A program made the translations under genes and the position numbers. This document shows positions 23,224 to 35,105 of a DNA stretch of 64,000 nucleotides, in pieces; within the stretch, counting starts at the first letter, position 1, and each line of letters opens with the position of its first letter. Below the pieces are notes generated by a model. The model made no database searches and was not told the DNA's origin. It saw nothing but the letters and a program-made list of their open reading frames with translations. Source of the DNA: Castanea sativa (Eukaryota > Streptophyta > Magnoliopsida > Fagales > Fagaceae); contig NC_134021.1 in NCBI RefSeq assembly GCF_040712315.1, forward strand, positions 32,151,501 through 32,215,500. The letters run 5' to 3'.

Positions 23224-25343
23224 ATGTCTGGTTCCAATGACTCATTCTGGACTTATGACTTTGAAAGCGCCTTCTGCAACAATGATTATGAGATGCATTG
23301 TGGGGATAATGACTTTGATGATGAGTACTTGAACCTAGATGATGAGATGGTCAATGGGAGCTATGATTTGATGACCTTTTCTTTAACCAAGATGCTTAGA
23401 TGCATGAATTTTGCAATGATACTGGGCAAGGCTGCCTCAACCTTAACCATGACATCCTCCACAGTAAGTATGATACAAATTACGACTGGTCAAATACTAT
23501 TACTAATTCTGATAGTGATAGTGAGAAGGAATTTAATTATGTATACGACTTGGTGGGGGAGATAGTATCATATGTACAATGACACTACGACAAATGTCCA
23601 ATGCGTACAACCATTTTTACTGCTAGTGGTTACATGGACGAAGTTAGAGATGGAAATCCGAAGCAATGTTTTTAGATGTTCCGCATGTCTTTGCCATTGT
23701 TTTATCATTTGGTTGATGAGTTGAAACAACATGGATATCTAAAGGAAGGAAAGGGTCACATTGATGTGCAAGAATCTATTGCTGTGTTCTTTTACATCAT
23801 CAGGCATAACACCTGAATGCGATGTGTTGCAGACAGATTTCAGCATTTGACTGAGACGGTGGCCTGCAAATTTCGAAAGGTTCTGCAGGTTGTCCACTCC
23901 TATGGTCAACACTTGATTAAACCCGATCCGAATGTGGTAGGCCTCCCACGACATCTCCAAGTGAACAAGTATCACTCATGGTTTGAGGTATAATTATCTT
24001 TATTGATAAAAAAAAGTTTTTTTTACAAGACTATAAATAATTGGAACAATGAGTTGAGCTTCCCTTATTGCTTTTAATGATAAAAATCTTTGTTTCCAAG
24101 GCTATAAATTGTTGGATCCATGGTTTTAGACCTCTCTTATTGCTTTTATTGATAAAAATATTTGTTTACAAGGTTGTAAATTATTGGAACACTTGGTTTG
24201 AAATTCTCTTATTGCTTTTCTTGTTAAAAATATTTGTTTTCAAGGTTGTAAATTGTTGGAACCATAGTTTTGGACTTCCCTTAGTGCTTTTATTGATAAA
24301 AATATTTGTTTGCAAGGCTGTAAATTGATGAAACCATGGGTTTTTTCTTTAAGTCATTTGTTGGAACCATGGGTTTAAAAGGCTGTAAAAATCTTTGTTT
24401 GCTTTGTTATCTTTACGATTCAGTTTAGTAATGGGCTAATGTACTTCCTGATGCAGTAGTAATGTAGCAAGAGTACTCACTATGCTAGGGAGAACTATCA
24501 CTTATCTCAAAGAGATAAGTGATAAATGTTTGAGTTTTGTGCATTGGATTAATGTGAGATTGTTTATAATTAAATTTTAATTATTTGTAAAGATGCATTG
24601 GAGCAATTGATGGAAATCATGTAAGTGCTTGGCCTCCAACAGGCAGAAGTCAAGCTTATAGGAGTAGAAAAAACACTTTCACCACTAATCTGATGTGTGC
24701 ATGTGATCATGACATGCGGTTTATGTTATCCATTCGGGTTGGGAAGGTAGTACGAATGATTTAAGGGTTTTGGAGGAAGCCATTAAGGACCTAAACCATG
24801 GATTTCCATGGCCACCACAATGTATATTTCTTAAATTTTAGTAAGTAAAACACATTTGGATATGTGTGAATCTAATACATAATAGACTAATATTTTGTTT
24901 ATCATGCTGTTTCATACTACTTGGTTAATTCGGGGTACCCCATTAGTATGTCTTTCCTTCCATCGCACAAGTCCACCCATTACCATACTCAAGAGTTCAG
25001 ATCAAGAAATAGGCAACTGACAACCAAGGAGTTATATAACTATAGGCACTCCTCATTGCGCATGGTTATTGAGCGATACTTTGGTGTCTTGAAGGCCTAT
25101 TTTCCCATTTTGAACTTGATGCCAAACTTCAAGCCTTTGCGCCAATGGTATGTCATTTTTGCCTTTTGTGTTGTGCACAATTTCATACGCATCAACAGTT
25201 GGTCTGGTGAGTTGTTTCACACCTGGAAGAATGCTAATCTTGATGGAGGTGCTGGCCAAAATAAGGGTAATGGATCTGTAGGTGCATCTAGTAGTACAAC
25301 CACCCAGAGGCATATTAGGGAAATGTCTGACCAGGCCAAGTGA
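23224..25343 (+). pseudogene. HARBI1-like DDE transposase of PIF/Harbinger
   Basis: Exon A (23224-23988) codes an acidic N-terminus and the block LFYHLVDELKQHGYLKEGKG then VACKFRKVLQVVHSYG. Exon B (about 24590-24815) carries the first catalytic Asp in GAIDGNHVSAWPP (codon 24609-24611). Exon C (about 24910-25343) carries YYLVNSGYP, RNRQLTTKELYNYRHSSLR and VIERYFGVLK, the catalytic Glu. The second catalytic Asp, expected in V-D-S-G-Y-P, is Asn (AAT, 24927-24929). Exon A also has a frameshift near 23400 and several stops. Family knowledge: DDE Harbinger transposases cut at TIRs and insert at TWA targets. This copy is inactive. Confidence 0.85.
23999..24345 (+). repeat. five tandem copies of a ~74-bp unit in transposase intron
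   Basis: Successive units carry TTGATAAAAATATTTGTTT, CAAGGCTGTAAATTGTTGGA and CTTATTGCTTTTA in the same order, starting near 23999, 24075, 24149, 24220 and 24293. They lie between exons A and B of the transposase and create a spurious ORF. Confidence 0.85.
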
Positions 25344-26241
25344 GCTATGAATTAATTTAGAGATGACATCACCAACCGCATGTGAGATGATTATGTGCAT
25401 CATCGACATTGAATCTGGAAATATGTTATAGACAGCTTTTTGTATATTGTGGATTATTTTGTTAGGTTGTTGGTGCCATTAATCCACTTGGCGGTATATT
25501 TAAATATATGGGTTGTAATATTATAGATATGAACTTGAGCGGGCCTATTTCAAGCTAAGTGACACTTATTCACTGATTACAATGTATATGATGCATTTTT
25601 TGGATGATATGACTCATTATGTTGATTTGATTTAGGGGGTCAGCATATTATCTTCATTACCAAAGCCTTGTTGACAATGTATTTGTAACTTATATATTAT
25701 TCCTATAATTTGACAATGAAATATGTTATGTCATCTTTATCTTAATACTCAAATGTGTGTGTGTATATATATATTGTTTCTTAGATATGTAAACAATTTA
25801 GATTGTTTTCAATGCACAGGTTATGTCAAAGACTTGTTGACAATGCATAGGTTATCCCAAGTATAGTTCCTATAACACTCAATCACAAGTATAGGGATAT
25901 GTACACAATTTTCCGTTCTCACAAACTTGGAAACTGGAAAAACAGAAGGACTTGTTATAGGACATGATGATGTCAAGCGTTGACAAAAGTTACAAAATTA
26001 TGTTACAGTCATGTGTCCAAACTAACTCGGTTACATATTGCCTATTACATACGTGCAAATGTCAGGGAAAACATAGTTGAGTCATTCCAACTTCCCCAAT
26101 CCTAGTACTAAACAGGTAGAATACAAGAAACAACACCCATGATACAACTAGAGCTTGTTTATACTTGTTCATCTTCTTTTCAACAATCCTTTGTGCAACC
26201 TTAGCTTTTTTTGCCTTTCGCTTCGTAACTCTTTCCCTTTC

Positions 26242-26631
26242 TCATGCTTCATCTTCTAATACATGAGCTCTGTTTGCGCTCTCATTAGCAAGCATTGCCT
26301 CATTCTCTAGCCTCCTGAGCCTTGCTATCACGATAGGTGTTGTTTCAGCACCATGCCTACAGGTGTTGTTGTCCAACCATCTAAAAAATTTACAATGACG
26401 GTCATCATCTTGCAATGTAAATGACAACATCAATATAGGCTAAATGAAGGAATTTATGACATAAAACGAACAATGTAACTAAATGTAATTGGACCTCACC
26501 GGCTTCTATTTCCTACAACCATAAAACCTCCTACCAAAGTTATGGAGCGACAATGATGTCCTAAGCATACAACAATCATTATCACATAGATGGCCATTAG
26601 AGCTGGAGTAATAGTTACTTCCTTCAGACAT
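26242..26631 (-). pseudogene. GRF-type zinc-finger gene inside the PIF element
   Basis: On the minus strand, exon 1 (26631-26500) reads MSEGSNYYSSSNGHLCDNDC then NFGRRFYGCRK. Exon 2 (from about 26408) reads DDRHCKFFRWLDNNTCRHG, then a short helical tail ending ANRAHVLEDEA before TGA at 26242. The GRRFYGC core followed by C-x-F-F-R-W-x-D matches the plant zf-GRF domain (a zinc ribbon seen in nucleic-acid enzymes and in many plant transposon-borne small proteins). A TAG after the first exon core and a one-base phase mismatch at the junction indicate decay. It sits convergent to the transposase, 0.9 kb downstream. Role unknown. Confidence 0.65.
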
Positions 26632-27892
26632 TGTTTCAAACACCCCTACCTCTGCGCATGGCACAAAATGATTAGTTTTTCAATGTCAATGTTTGCGTTG
26701 AAACTAGCAAGGTAACAATTGTATTTGACTAAAATTCAAGTGTAATATAAAAGAACATAAACAAATTGTACTAACTAGATAGATCACAACCAATTCAAAG
26801 CCAAATAAAATATAAAGTTTGTTTTGATTTGCACCAACCCAAACAGGTCAGTTTAAGGAGAGAATGAACTTAAACATATGAGCAAAACTTTGAAACACTT
26901 CATATTTGCAACAATTCAGATTAAACATTTACTCATTATCTAAAAATGATTGACAGACCACCTTTTACTTCATTTATCAACCAAAAATGTAGATTATGAT
27001 CAAGTTTCTAAACAAGCACAAGCAAACTCATAATTAAGAAGAAACCAAATACCCAAATTGCTCATCTCAGCTTATACTTCCAAAAAGCTAAGCAAACTCA
27101 ACCTTGCTCAAACGAAATTGAAACACATAGTTTAGTAGTAAGAAATAAATAAATCCAAAAAATAGATGAGTAGGGAAAATAAATATAACTATTACATGTA
27201 AGATGGATGACCCATTGTTTGAATTTGGGGTTCTTTCGGGGCAAAGTAAGAAGGGAAACTTAGACACAACAGAGGCCTAGAGCTGAAAAGGAAAAGAAGA
27301 ACCTATGGAATCTAGGACTCCTACCTTTGGCTGAGAAGAAACAAAAAGAAGGGTTTGATGGAGATGTGTTTCAACCAATTCTTGGATTTTGGGGTTCTTT
27401 CTAGACAAAGGAAGAAGAGGAAATCTTGTACACCATAGCCTGTAAAACAGAGAAGGAAAAGGAACTCACAGGTAGAAACGAGGCAACTAAAACCAAGAGT
27501 GAGCGAGAAGAAATTTTGTTAGGGGTTTGCAGGAGATGGGTCTTGGGGATATGGAGGCCAAAGTGTAGAGATGATGCACTTTGTTCTAGCATTTAGTGTG
27601 TGTGTGTGTGTGAGATAAGGAAGACAAAACAATATTTTGGGTGAAAGGAGAGAGAAAGTCATGTGTGAGATAATTGCCCATTCTGAACTGTGTAGGTTGT
27701 GGGCTCTACCAAAAAGTGAAAAAGTTGAGTACTGAGAAGAGATACACGATTTTGAGTTATTGAACTAAACAAGAATTTTCAGTTTTGGGTTTTTAGTTGA
27801 AATAGAGTTTTGAGACATGAGTGATGAGTTTGAATGATGTGTTTTGAGTTATGATTTTTGAGTTTTGAGATAGTCTCAATCCAAACACCCTC
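26632..27892 (-). other. upstream flank of the GRF gene and PIF right end
   Basis: Contains two related blocks (about 27205-27330 and 27375-27500, both with TTTGGGGTTCTTTC and a run of GAAGAAG) that look like a direct duplication of leader or promoter sequence, then a (GT)n at 27597-27612 and the subterminal repeats. No further gene. Confidence 0.4.
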
Positions 27893-28560
27893 TAATTCTT
27901 CTTCCAATGTGGGAGTTCTTCTAAGACAATAGGTCCTATATTTCATGGCCTTATTTATCATCGTTAGTAATGGAAGTATAGTACCATTAATTCTTAGTAT
28001 TTTAGGTATTTCAAGTTAAATTGAAGAGAATGTGTGTACTTGTTTTAAACATTTTAACTTTAAAAGGGATTGTAGTCTTAGAAAATCACCCTTACTCATA
28101 CACAATATTTTAAACATTAATTAACAATTAAAAAAGAAATATGGTAGAATTTAAATCTATGTCATCCACTATATGGCGAATGCTCTTGTCATTAGCTTAA
28201 AACTCCAATTGATATTTGATGTTATAAATTTTATTAATTGAGTTAATTAAAATTTACTGAATGGTTGTGAGATGGAGAAAAAATATATATTCCTTTCAAA
28301 TTTAAATTTAGGGTGAAGCTTAAATTTTCCCACTTGGCAAGGGAGGAGCCCTGTTTTTGGCCGAAACAGAAGTTAGAAGTGAGTTGGGCAGATATCGACC
28401 ACTCTTGTAAATGCTGGCAGTCACACTCACACACCACTCAAACAAAACCCTGCCCCCAACTCCAAGCCAAAAAATAATCCCACCCTCTGACTCTGCTGCA
28501 GCGCTCACGCATACATTTCCGGCCTTAAAAACCAAACACATAACAGTAGTTGCAGTAAAA

Positions 28561-31500
28561 ATGAGTGGCGGCGCCACCCGGTTTCTCACTCTTCTCAACA
28601 CTACAAATTCCTTCCCTCTACTCCTCCTCCACCACCAACGCCACCGCCTCCTCCTCCTCCGCCACCAACACAAACTCCTCTCTCACTTCCACTACCACCC
28701 ACTCACCCTCTCTCCCTCTTCCCCAATCAAACAACAACAACTCCACACCCGCTCTGCCGCCCTAAGAACCGATCACTCTCCTCCTAACTCTCACCCATGG
28801 CCCGAATGGTCCACCCTTCTCCATCATCTCTCACTCTCTCACTCTACCGGATATGGGTTTTCCGCCGAAGATGAATTCGTGGCTCCTGGTGGTTTGCCCG
28901 ATGACTTTGTGCGCGCCGCCACTGCTTGCTTGGCTTTTGCTCGTCAAAATCCAAATATCTTGGGGTATGTTCTTCTAATTTTTTTTTCTCATCCTCGTTT
29001 TCTTTAATTGTTGATTTATGTTTTGCTTTGCTTTGGCTTGTTCAGTTTGCTTTCCAGGAGGGATATTGCGGTGGTTGTTGAAAATGGTTCGCCATTTCTG
29101 TTCAAGAATGGTGAGGAGTCAGTGAGGAGGATGAGATCGTTTTTAGGCAATGTAAGTATTGGAAATTTCATTTGTTTAATCTTTGGGTAGTGTTTTGAGC
29201 TCAATTGGTAAAATCTCTTGTTGTTTATTAAAATAAATTCTTGAATATTGATTGTCCAATTCTGACATTGGCTGTGTACATACTGGTAGGCTTTAATAAA
29301 GTTTCAACAATACTATGGACACAACAAATTTGTGATTAGCCAAAAGCCTTGTAGCTCAACTCGCACCTACTAGTGTTCAAATTTCGCCTGCCCTGCCCTA
29401 TTGTTGTAACTAATGAATTATTAAATATAAGATAAAAGAAAATTGTGATTAGTGCAACATCGCTTGCATGTGGGACCACCATTGACATGACTTTTATTGT
29501 ACACCAATCACAATCTGTCACCTCAACATTTGTGAAATTTGTTGTGGTTTAATGCTTAATAATAATGTAACTGCAAATGTTGTTATAGCTTAGGAAATCA
29601 AAGACTTAGTCGTGTTGTAGTGTCAGTTTACAGTCCTATATAATGCAAGCGACCTAAATATTCAATGCATATCAACACTTTGTGCGTCTAAAGAACATCA
29701 ATAAAAAATAAAAAATAAAGATTTGATTCTCTCTTTATTGGCTATAAACATTAGTTTTACTTGAATTAGGAAAAGCACCACCAGTTTTGTCTAGTTTGAT
29801 GATTTTGAAAGATAATGCTTTCATTGAGCGTATTTTTAGTGAGATTGAACTATATGCTTAAATAAGCTACTGTTCATTTCCTCAAATTTGGGAACATAAG
29901 CCTATTGATGACCATTTAATAAAAAACAAATGGTCTTCATTTTGCTTGGGAAACCTGGGAAATCTATTTTGAATATCATGTCAACTATCATTTTTTTGCT
30001 TATTAAAATATGTCAGCCTGTCGGAGGTGAATCAGAGCTGTCTAACAACCTCTCTACCCCACATATGAAACATACTTCCCCATTTTATGTGCTTGTTTTG
30101 GATTCAATCTACTATTCCAGGAGCTCTGTTATCACTACAGATTCCATTGCCCACGAAAACTTTATAAAATTACCTGCTTGCTATTTCTTCGAAGAGCAGC
30201 TGGTTCTGCTTCATCAAACACTAAGTGAACCTTAATTTTTCCAAAATGTAGACCAATTAACTAAAAGAGAAATGGATTGCTGCATCTTTTGAATCTGAAA
30301 GTTAATATAACCCAAGCTAAGTAGCACTTTATATAACTGTGTTTGGTAATAACTTAGACTACCGTTTTCTTCCTTATATTACATTTTATTCTTGCTGCCT
30401 CTTCTGATTCTTAAATGGTCAGTTCTCAACAGCCAAATATGCCTCCTTGTTCTTCTGTCTTTGTCTCTAAATACAGTGTCAATAAGTAATTTACCACTTA
30501 TTTATGGATAATACGATTTATTACTAATGAAAAAGAATGTGCAGCATGAACTCATTGAAAAATTTGAATAATAACCCAAAGTAACGAGTGAGCTCTAACT
30601 CAAATGACTCCTCCTTCCCTTTTAATAGAAGGATGGACGAGGACGTCATGGGTTCAAGCCCCACAGTGTGTGTAACTTGCCAATCAATGTATGGTTTGGC
30701 TCAAATAACACCTGGTGTTACACCCCAAGTTTCACACCTTTTTTGCACTGTTGATTTCCATTGCATCCAACGGTGGTACAGGCACCCCAAAATTCCCTAC
30801 TTTCCTTTGTGCTCTCTCTCTCTCTCTCTCTCCCTCTCTTCCTCATATCCTTGTAAATGGCAATTGCTTTTCCAGTTTAGTGAGAACAGTCATTGAGCTT
30901 TTCTTTTCCTTTAATTTCTCTCTCTCTCTCTCTCTTTTTTTCCTAAAAATGAGAAGCAATAGCAGCATAGAACTTTCACAGAGTTAAATGACACAAAGCA
31001 ATGACTTTTTTGCTGTTGGATGCAATGAAATCAACAATGCAAAAAAAAAAAAAATGGTGTAATACTTGGGGTATTACACCAGTTGTAACTTGAACCTGAA
31101 TACATATAAAGTAATCAAATAAAATAAATTGGGGATAAAAAAATAAGAAGAATGTGGGTGTTCTACAATTATCCCTCTTCAAACCTATACTTTAGTGCAT
31201 TTATGATGTTGAGTCTAAATTATATGGAAAATATGGGGATATTATGTGTTAGACATACATTGTGATTATTCTTACATCTCATGTTTAAAAAATCACAAAT
31301 CATAAGATTTTCCACTCTATTAATTATCTTCTAATTTTTGGTTTTGGACACTAATACTTAAAAGTTCAGTTCCCTTAAGTATTTGAAAGTTGCAATCACT
31401 AAAGTAATTTTTTTCCTTTTCTCTTCAATTGTGTGTCAATTTATAGGTATTGGACACAGATATAGCGCATACTGTTGATTTGATGAAATTTATATTGAGT

Positions 31501-33787
31501 TATGCCAGCAATCCATCTGTTACTTCCGAGAGAAACAATTTTGACAATGTTGAACTTGTTGAATCGTCTGTCCGGACTCTATTGAGCGAATTTGCTAAGT
31601 TTAGCTATAGCACTTCAGAATCAAACTCTTTTGGGTCCTTACAAAATCAGTCTCCTGACAGATTTGGACAAACATCAAGGCCCGTAGGGCAGAAGGTTGA
31701 AATGAAAAGAGGTGATTGGATTTGCCAGAGGTAGAGTCCTTTTAATGGCCTAAAGTTTTTTGATTTAAGGAAGGTTGTTTCTAGCTAATTTACTGGTATC
31801 TTTGTTAATTGATGGGAAAATGTGTATATTCTGAGTAGTTTTAATTATCATATGCCATCTTCTTTGATAAGTGACACTTATTTAATTATCTTTATCAAGC
31901 AGGTGTAGTTTCATGAACTTTGCAAGAAACATGAAATGCCTTGAATGTGAGGAGACACGACCGAAGAGAGAGTTGACTGGTGGAGAGTGGGAGTGTCCTC
32001 AGTGAGTATCACCCCTTTACTTTGTTTCTTCTCTGCCTCTGTTGTGATGGCAAATGATAAACTTTATTTTTTACTTATCCCTTTTCAGATGTGATTTCTT
32101 TAATTATGGGAGGAACATGGTATGCTTAAGGTGCGACTGTAAGCGGCCTGGAGAAGTCTCTATTGGTACCGCCAACACCACTTCAGGAGTAGGATTTAGA
32201 AATGGGAATAAGGTTGACATTGATAGCAGGTTGGCTGCAAATGAAGAGAAGGCACAGAGGTGGTTCAGCAAGGTTTCCCAGCTGGATAGTACTTCTGACA
32301 TGAGCAGTGCCATAACAGATGAAGATTTTCCTGAAATAATGCCATTGAGAAAAGGGGTTAACAGATTTGTTGTGAGCACAAGGAAGACACCTTTAGAGAG
32401 GCGGCTGGCCAATGCTCAGTACCGAAGAAACTTGGGTAATGACGGCACTCCTGAGGGTAACGATTCCCAAGGGGCAGGTGCAAACATGACAATCAATTGC
32501 AGTTTAGATGCCATTCTTGGCAGTACATCTGCCGTTTCTGAATCTAATAATAAGAGTACAGCTGCTGGAGAATATACTGGATCAGATAGTCCCCAGCCTA
32601 TCTCTGGTTCAGCTTCTAGACAGTATGGACTCCCCAGAGGAGGCAATTCCAATTTTGTTCCATTTGTACCATTGCCTTCAGATATGTTTGCCAAGAAGCC
32701 TGAAAATTCAAAAACAGAGGGGATTGATCAGGCAGCGAGAGACAAGCAGAAATCTGTTGCTTCAAACACTATTGAATGGACGGGCAATGCTTCTGGGAGC
32801 AGTGTGCCTGATAAATCAGTAGGCAGTTCACAGCACTCTGAGAACCTAGTGAGTCAGAATGAGAGAAATGATACGGAGAAAGAGCAAGCTGAAAAATCTG
32901 AAAGGTGGTTCAAGAAGGTAGCAGAGCTGCATAATGTTACAGATCTAGCTAGTGCAATTTCAGATGAAGACTTCCCTGAGATCATGCCAATGCGTAAAGG
33001 AGAGAACCGATTTGTAGTCAGCAAAAAGAAAGATCGTTCTTTAACTTCTCCGGCTTACAAGAGACGTATGGCCATGGAGCAAGGTAACAGTACTGATTTT
33101 GTCCCCTTTGTACCCTTCCCACCTGACTACTTTGCTAAAAAGGACAAACCAGAGTTGGATGGGGCAGATTCGGCCAATAAAGCTGCTGAGGAAACTTCTT
33201 CAGTTTCTGCCATGGCAGAGAATAATAGTGTTCAACAGACAGGAAATCCACAGAGCAGTTTGGAGAACTGGAATGCAAAAGCTTCTGGAGAGAACTTGAG
33301 TGAGACTAAGACAAGTGCTGTTTACAGGGACCCAACCACTGGAAATTCAACAGAGACTTATGTCAATGCCAAGTCTAATAGCAAGGAGAATGTGAACAGT
33401 TGGTATCCTGAGAAGAAGAATACTGGTGATTCACCAATTTTGACGAGTTCACCTCAACCATCTGAAAATCAGAACACTAGAGAGAGCTGGACTGGAAAGA
33501 GCTTGGAGGGTTCATTGGTGAAGGAACCAAACCCTCTCGACCTGTCAGAGGAGGCCAAGGCAGAAAGGTGGTTTCGGCGTGTTGCTCAGATTAAGGATAT
33601 CTCAGAGTTGAGTCAGATACCTGATGAGGATTTTCCATCAATAATGCCAATGCGGAAGGGTGTGAACAGGTTTGTCGTCAGTAAGAGGAAAACGCCATTG
33701 GAGAGGAGGTTGACATCTCCTCAGTACAGAAGAAATCTACCAACAGTGAGCTCTGATCCCGTGAAGAAGGAAACTGATGGTAGCTGA
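28561..33787 (+). CDS. VAR3: VAR3-type RanBP2 zinc-finger protein, plastid-targeted
   Basis: Five exons: 28561-28964, 29046-29151, 31447-31730, 31903-32001, 32089-33787, all with GT/AG junctions and consistent phase; 863 residues. The first about 65 residues are rich in L, H, S and T and low in acids, as a chloroplast transit peptide. Two RanBP2 zinc fingers follow: W261 with C263, C266, C277, C280, and W294 with C296, C299, C310, C313, each with the central Asn. The C-terminal half has three copies of a ~50-residue repeat (about 350-413, 563-612, 786-850) built on RWFxKV, DEDFPxIMPxRKGxNRFVVS, plus two FVPFVP motifs. Arabidopsis VAR3 (VARIEGATED 3) has this layout, is needed for chloroplast and palisade development, and was reported to bind the carotenoid dioxygenase CCD4. 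Reading frame intact. Confidence 0.92.
30586..30700 (+). repeat. tRNA-derived SINE-like fragment
   Basis: In VAR3 intron 2. GAGCTCTAACTCAAATGAC resembles a degraded box A and GGGTTCAAGCCCCAC matches box B; GTGTGTAACTTGCC follows. A similar phrase stands at about 54070-54150 in CBR1 intron 6. No cloverleaf, so not a tRNA gene. Confidence 0.5.
30708..31092. mobile_element. TIR element (MITE) in VAR3 intron 2
   Basis: The left arm (ACACCTGGTGTTACACCCCA ... TTGATTTCCATTGCATCCAAC) is repeated inverted at 31010-31090, pairing over about 75 bases. The centre holds (CT)n tracts (30811-30835, 30918-30934). No clear target duplication found. Confidence 0.6.
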
Positions 33788-33904
33788 AACGCATGGAATT
33801 TTTGTATGTTTTTGTTCTTGAAAGTGAGATAATTACCTGACAAATTTTGTTCTAAAATTATATTGGAAAACCTTGTAAACATTTTATTACAATGTGAATA
33901 AGAA

Positions 33905-34047
33905 TTTTGGAGCCCGTTTAGTACATGTGTTTAAATACATGTTCTCAATTTTTAAACAATATTACATATATTTTCACACACTTTTTCACTTTAACGTATT
34001 TTCAAAAAATACAAATAACTTTACTAGAACAACATTACCAAACGGCC
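33905..34047. mobile_element. small MITE, family B, copy 1
   Basis: Begins GGAGCCCGTTTAGTACATG and ends ACATTACCAAACGGCCCC; the inverted ends share GGCCGTTT-like sequence. Interior TATTTTCACACACTTTTTCAC matches the copy at 45184-45327. It lies about 120 bp after the VAR3 stop, possibly within its 3' UTR or just beyond. Confidence 0.55.
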
Positions 34048-35095
34048 CCTTGATGTTTGCAATATCTACTTTTGATCAAGTGTCTTGGTAAACTTAGACT
34101 ATTATATAGTTTTGAGCTTACTCCATGTACCATAAATAATTTCTCATCCTTCTCTTTACTAAAACCCACAAAGTATCATAGTGAGAGCCCTAAAGGGTCT
34201 TCGGAAATTGGCTTGAAAGATGGTATCAAAGAGCTAGAAATAAAAAAAGATGTGTCTCCTGTTAACTCTCTATGTGTTGGAAAATTTGGTTAAAATTCAA
34301 AAGTTGGTCATTTCACCCTAAATTCTTCATCTAGAACTTTGATTTGCAGCTATAATCCATATGGGGCCAAAGAGAGTGACCCCTGTAATATAATCAAATA
34401 AGTCACTAACGAGGTTTAGTACTCTAAATATATTTAAATTAAATTACAAAAATCTCTCTTGGGATGTAAGAGAATGACACTCTTGTCCAAAAACATAAGA
34501 GAAATGACACTTCCAATTTCTTGAGTATTGGAGAAAATCCACGGTCAACGCTATTACTTATTTATTTATTTATTTTTTTTATGAAACAGGAAAACCAAGA
34601 TTTAGTCTATCTATTAATAACACTAATAGAAAATTACAAATTTTAAAAAAACTCTATTGACCAAGCCCTAACCATAGTAAAAAGTTTTGGCTATAAATTA
34701 TTATTCCTTAACTTCCATAAAACTAGCAAAAGAGCACTCTTGGTAACAACTCTAAGGATGTATGAAGATCTAGTTAACCACAGAAATTCTCTCTTGCCCT
34801 TTACTATTCTAACACTACCACACACACTTCACTTAGCTCAACTAGTGTTGTCCTGATTCTTTTTTTTTTTTTTTTTTTTAACAGAGAGTTTCAACTTATG
34901 ACATCCGCTCTTGATAATAGTTCTTTATTATCAGACCAAGATACCAATCAGTTGTTAGTATATCTTAGACACCAATTGATATCTTAGACCGGATGATAAT
35001 TGATAAAGAGTAATTATCAAATTGTTGAACTCAAAACTTTTTTTATAATTTACCCATTTATTTATTAAATTCCGATTCGCGCGCAAGACATCCAA
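34048..35095. other. spacer between VAR3 and the LINE
   Basis: No gene. A T-run at 34859-34879 is followed by TTTCAACTTATGACATCCGC and TTATTATCAGACCAAG, a repeat phrase that also occurs at about 47177-47230. Confidence 0.5.
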
Positions 35096-35105
35096 ATGAT
35101 CACAA

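Larger units (their letters stand above)
19303..27892 (+). mobile_element. complete, inactive PIF/Harbinger transposon
   Basis: Terminal inverted repeats GAGGGTATTTGGATTGAG (19303-19320) and its inverse at 27875-27892 match at 17 of 18 positions. Both ends are flanked by TAA (19300-19302 and 27893-27895), the 3-bp target expected for PIF/Harbinger. The 8.6-kb interior holds a Myb/SANT-like ORF1, a HARBI1-like DDE transposase and, on the other strand, a GRF zinc-finger gene. Subterminal GAGTTTTGAG-type repeats are dense at the right end. Stops, frameshifts and a catalytic substitution show it cannot transpose itself. Confidence 0.88.

Noticed and set aside
24068..24328. 86-residue plus-strand ORF with repeated IKIFV text
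   Set aside because: It is a by-product of the 74-bp tandem repeats in the transposase intron.
24921..25343. Harbinger transposase C-terminus as a domesticated host gene
   Set aside because: Catalytic Asp lost, upstream exons carry stops and frameshift, and TIRs with TAA duplications still bound the element.
28320..28673. Minus-strand Arg/Trp-rich ORF over VAR3 exon 1
   Set aside because: Shadow of the CTCCTC-rich transit-peptide coding sequence.
30586..30700. Possible tRNA gene from box A and box B-like motifs
   Set aside because: Boxes are imperfect and no acceptor stem or anticodon arm can be drawn; better explained as a SINE remnant.
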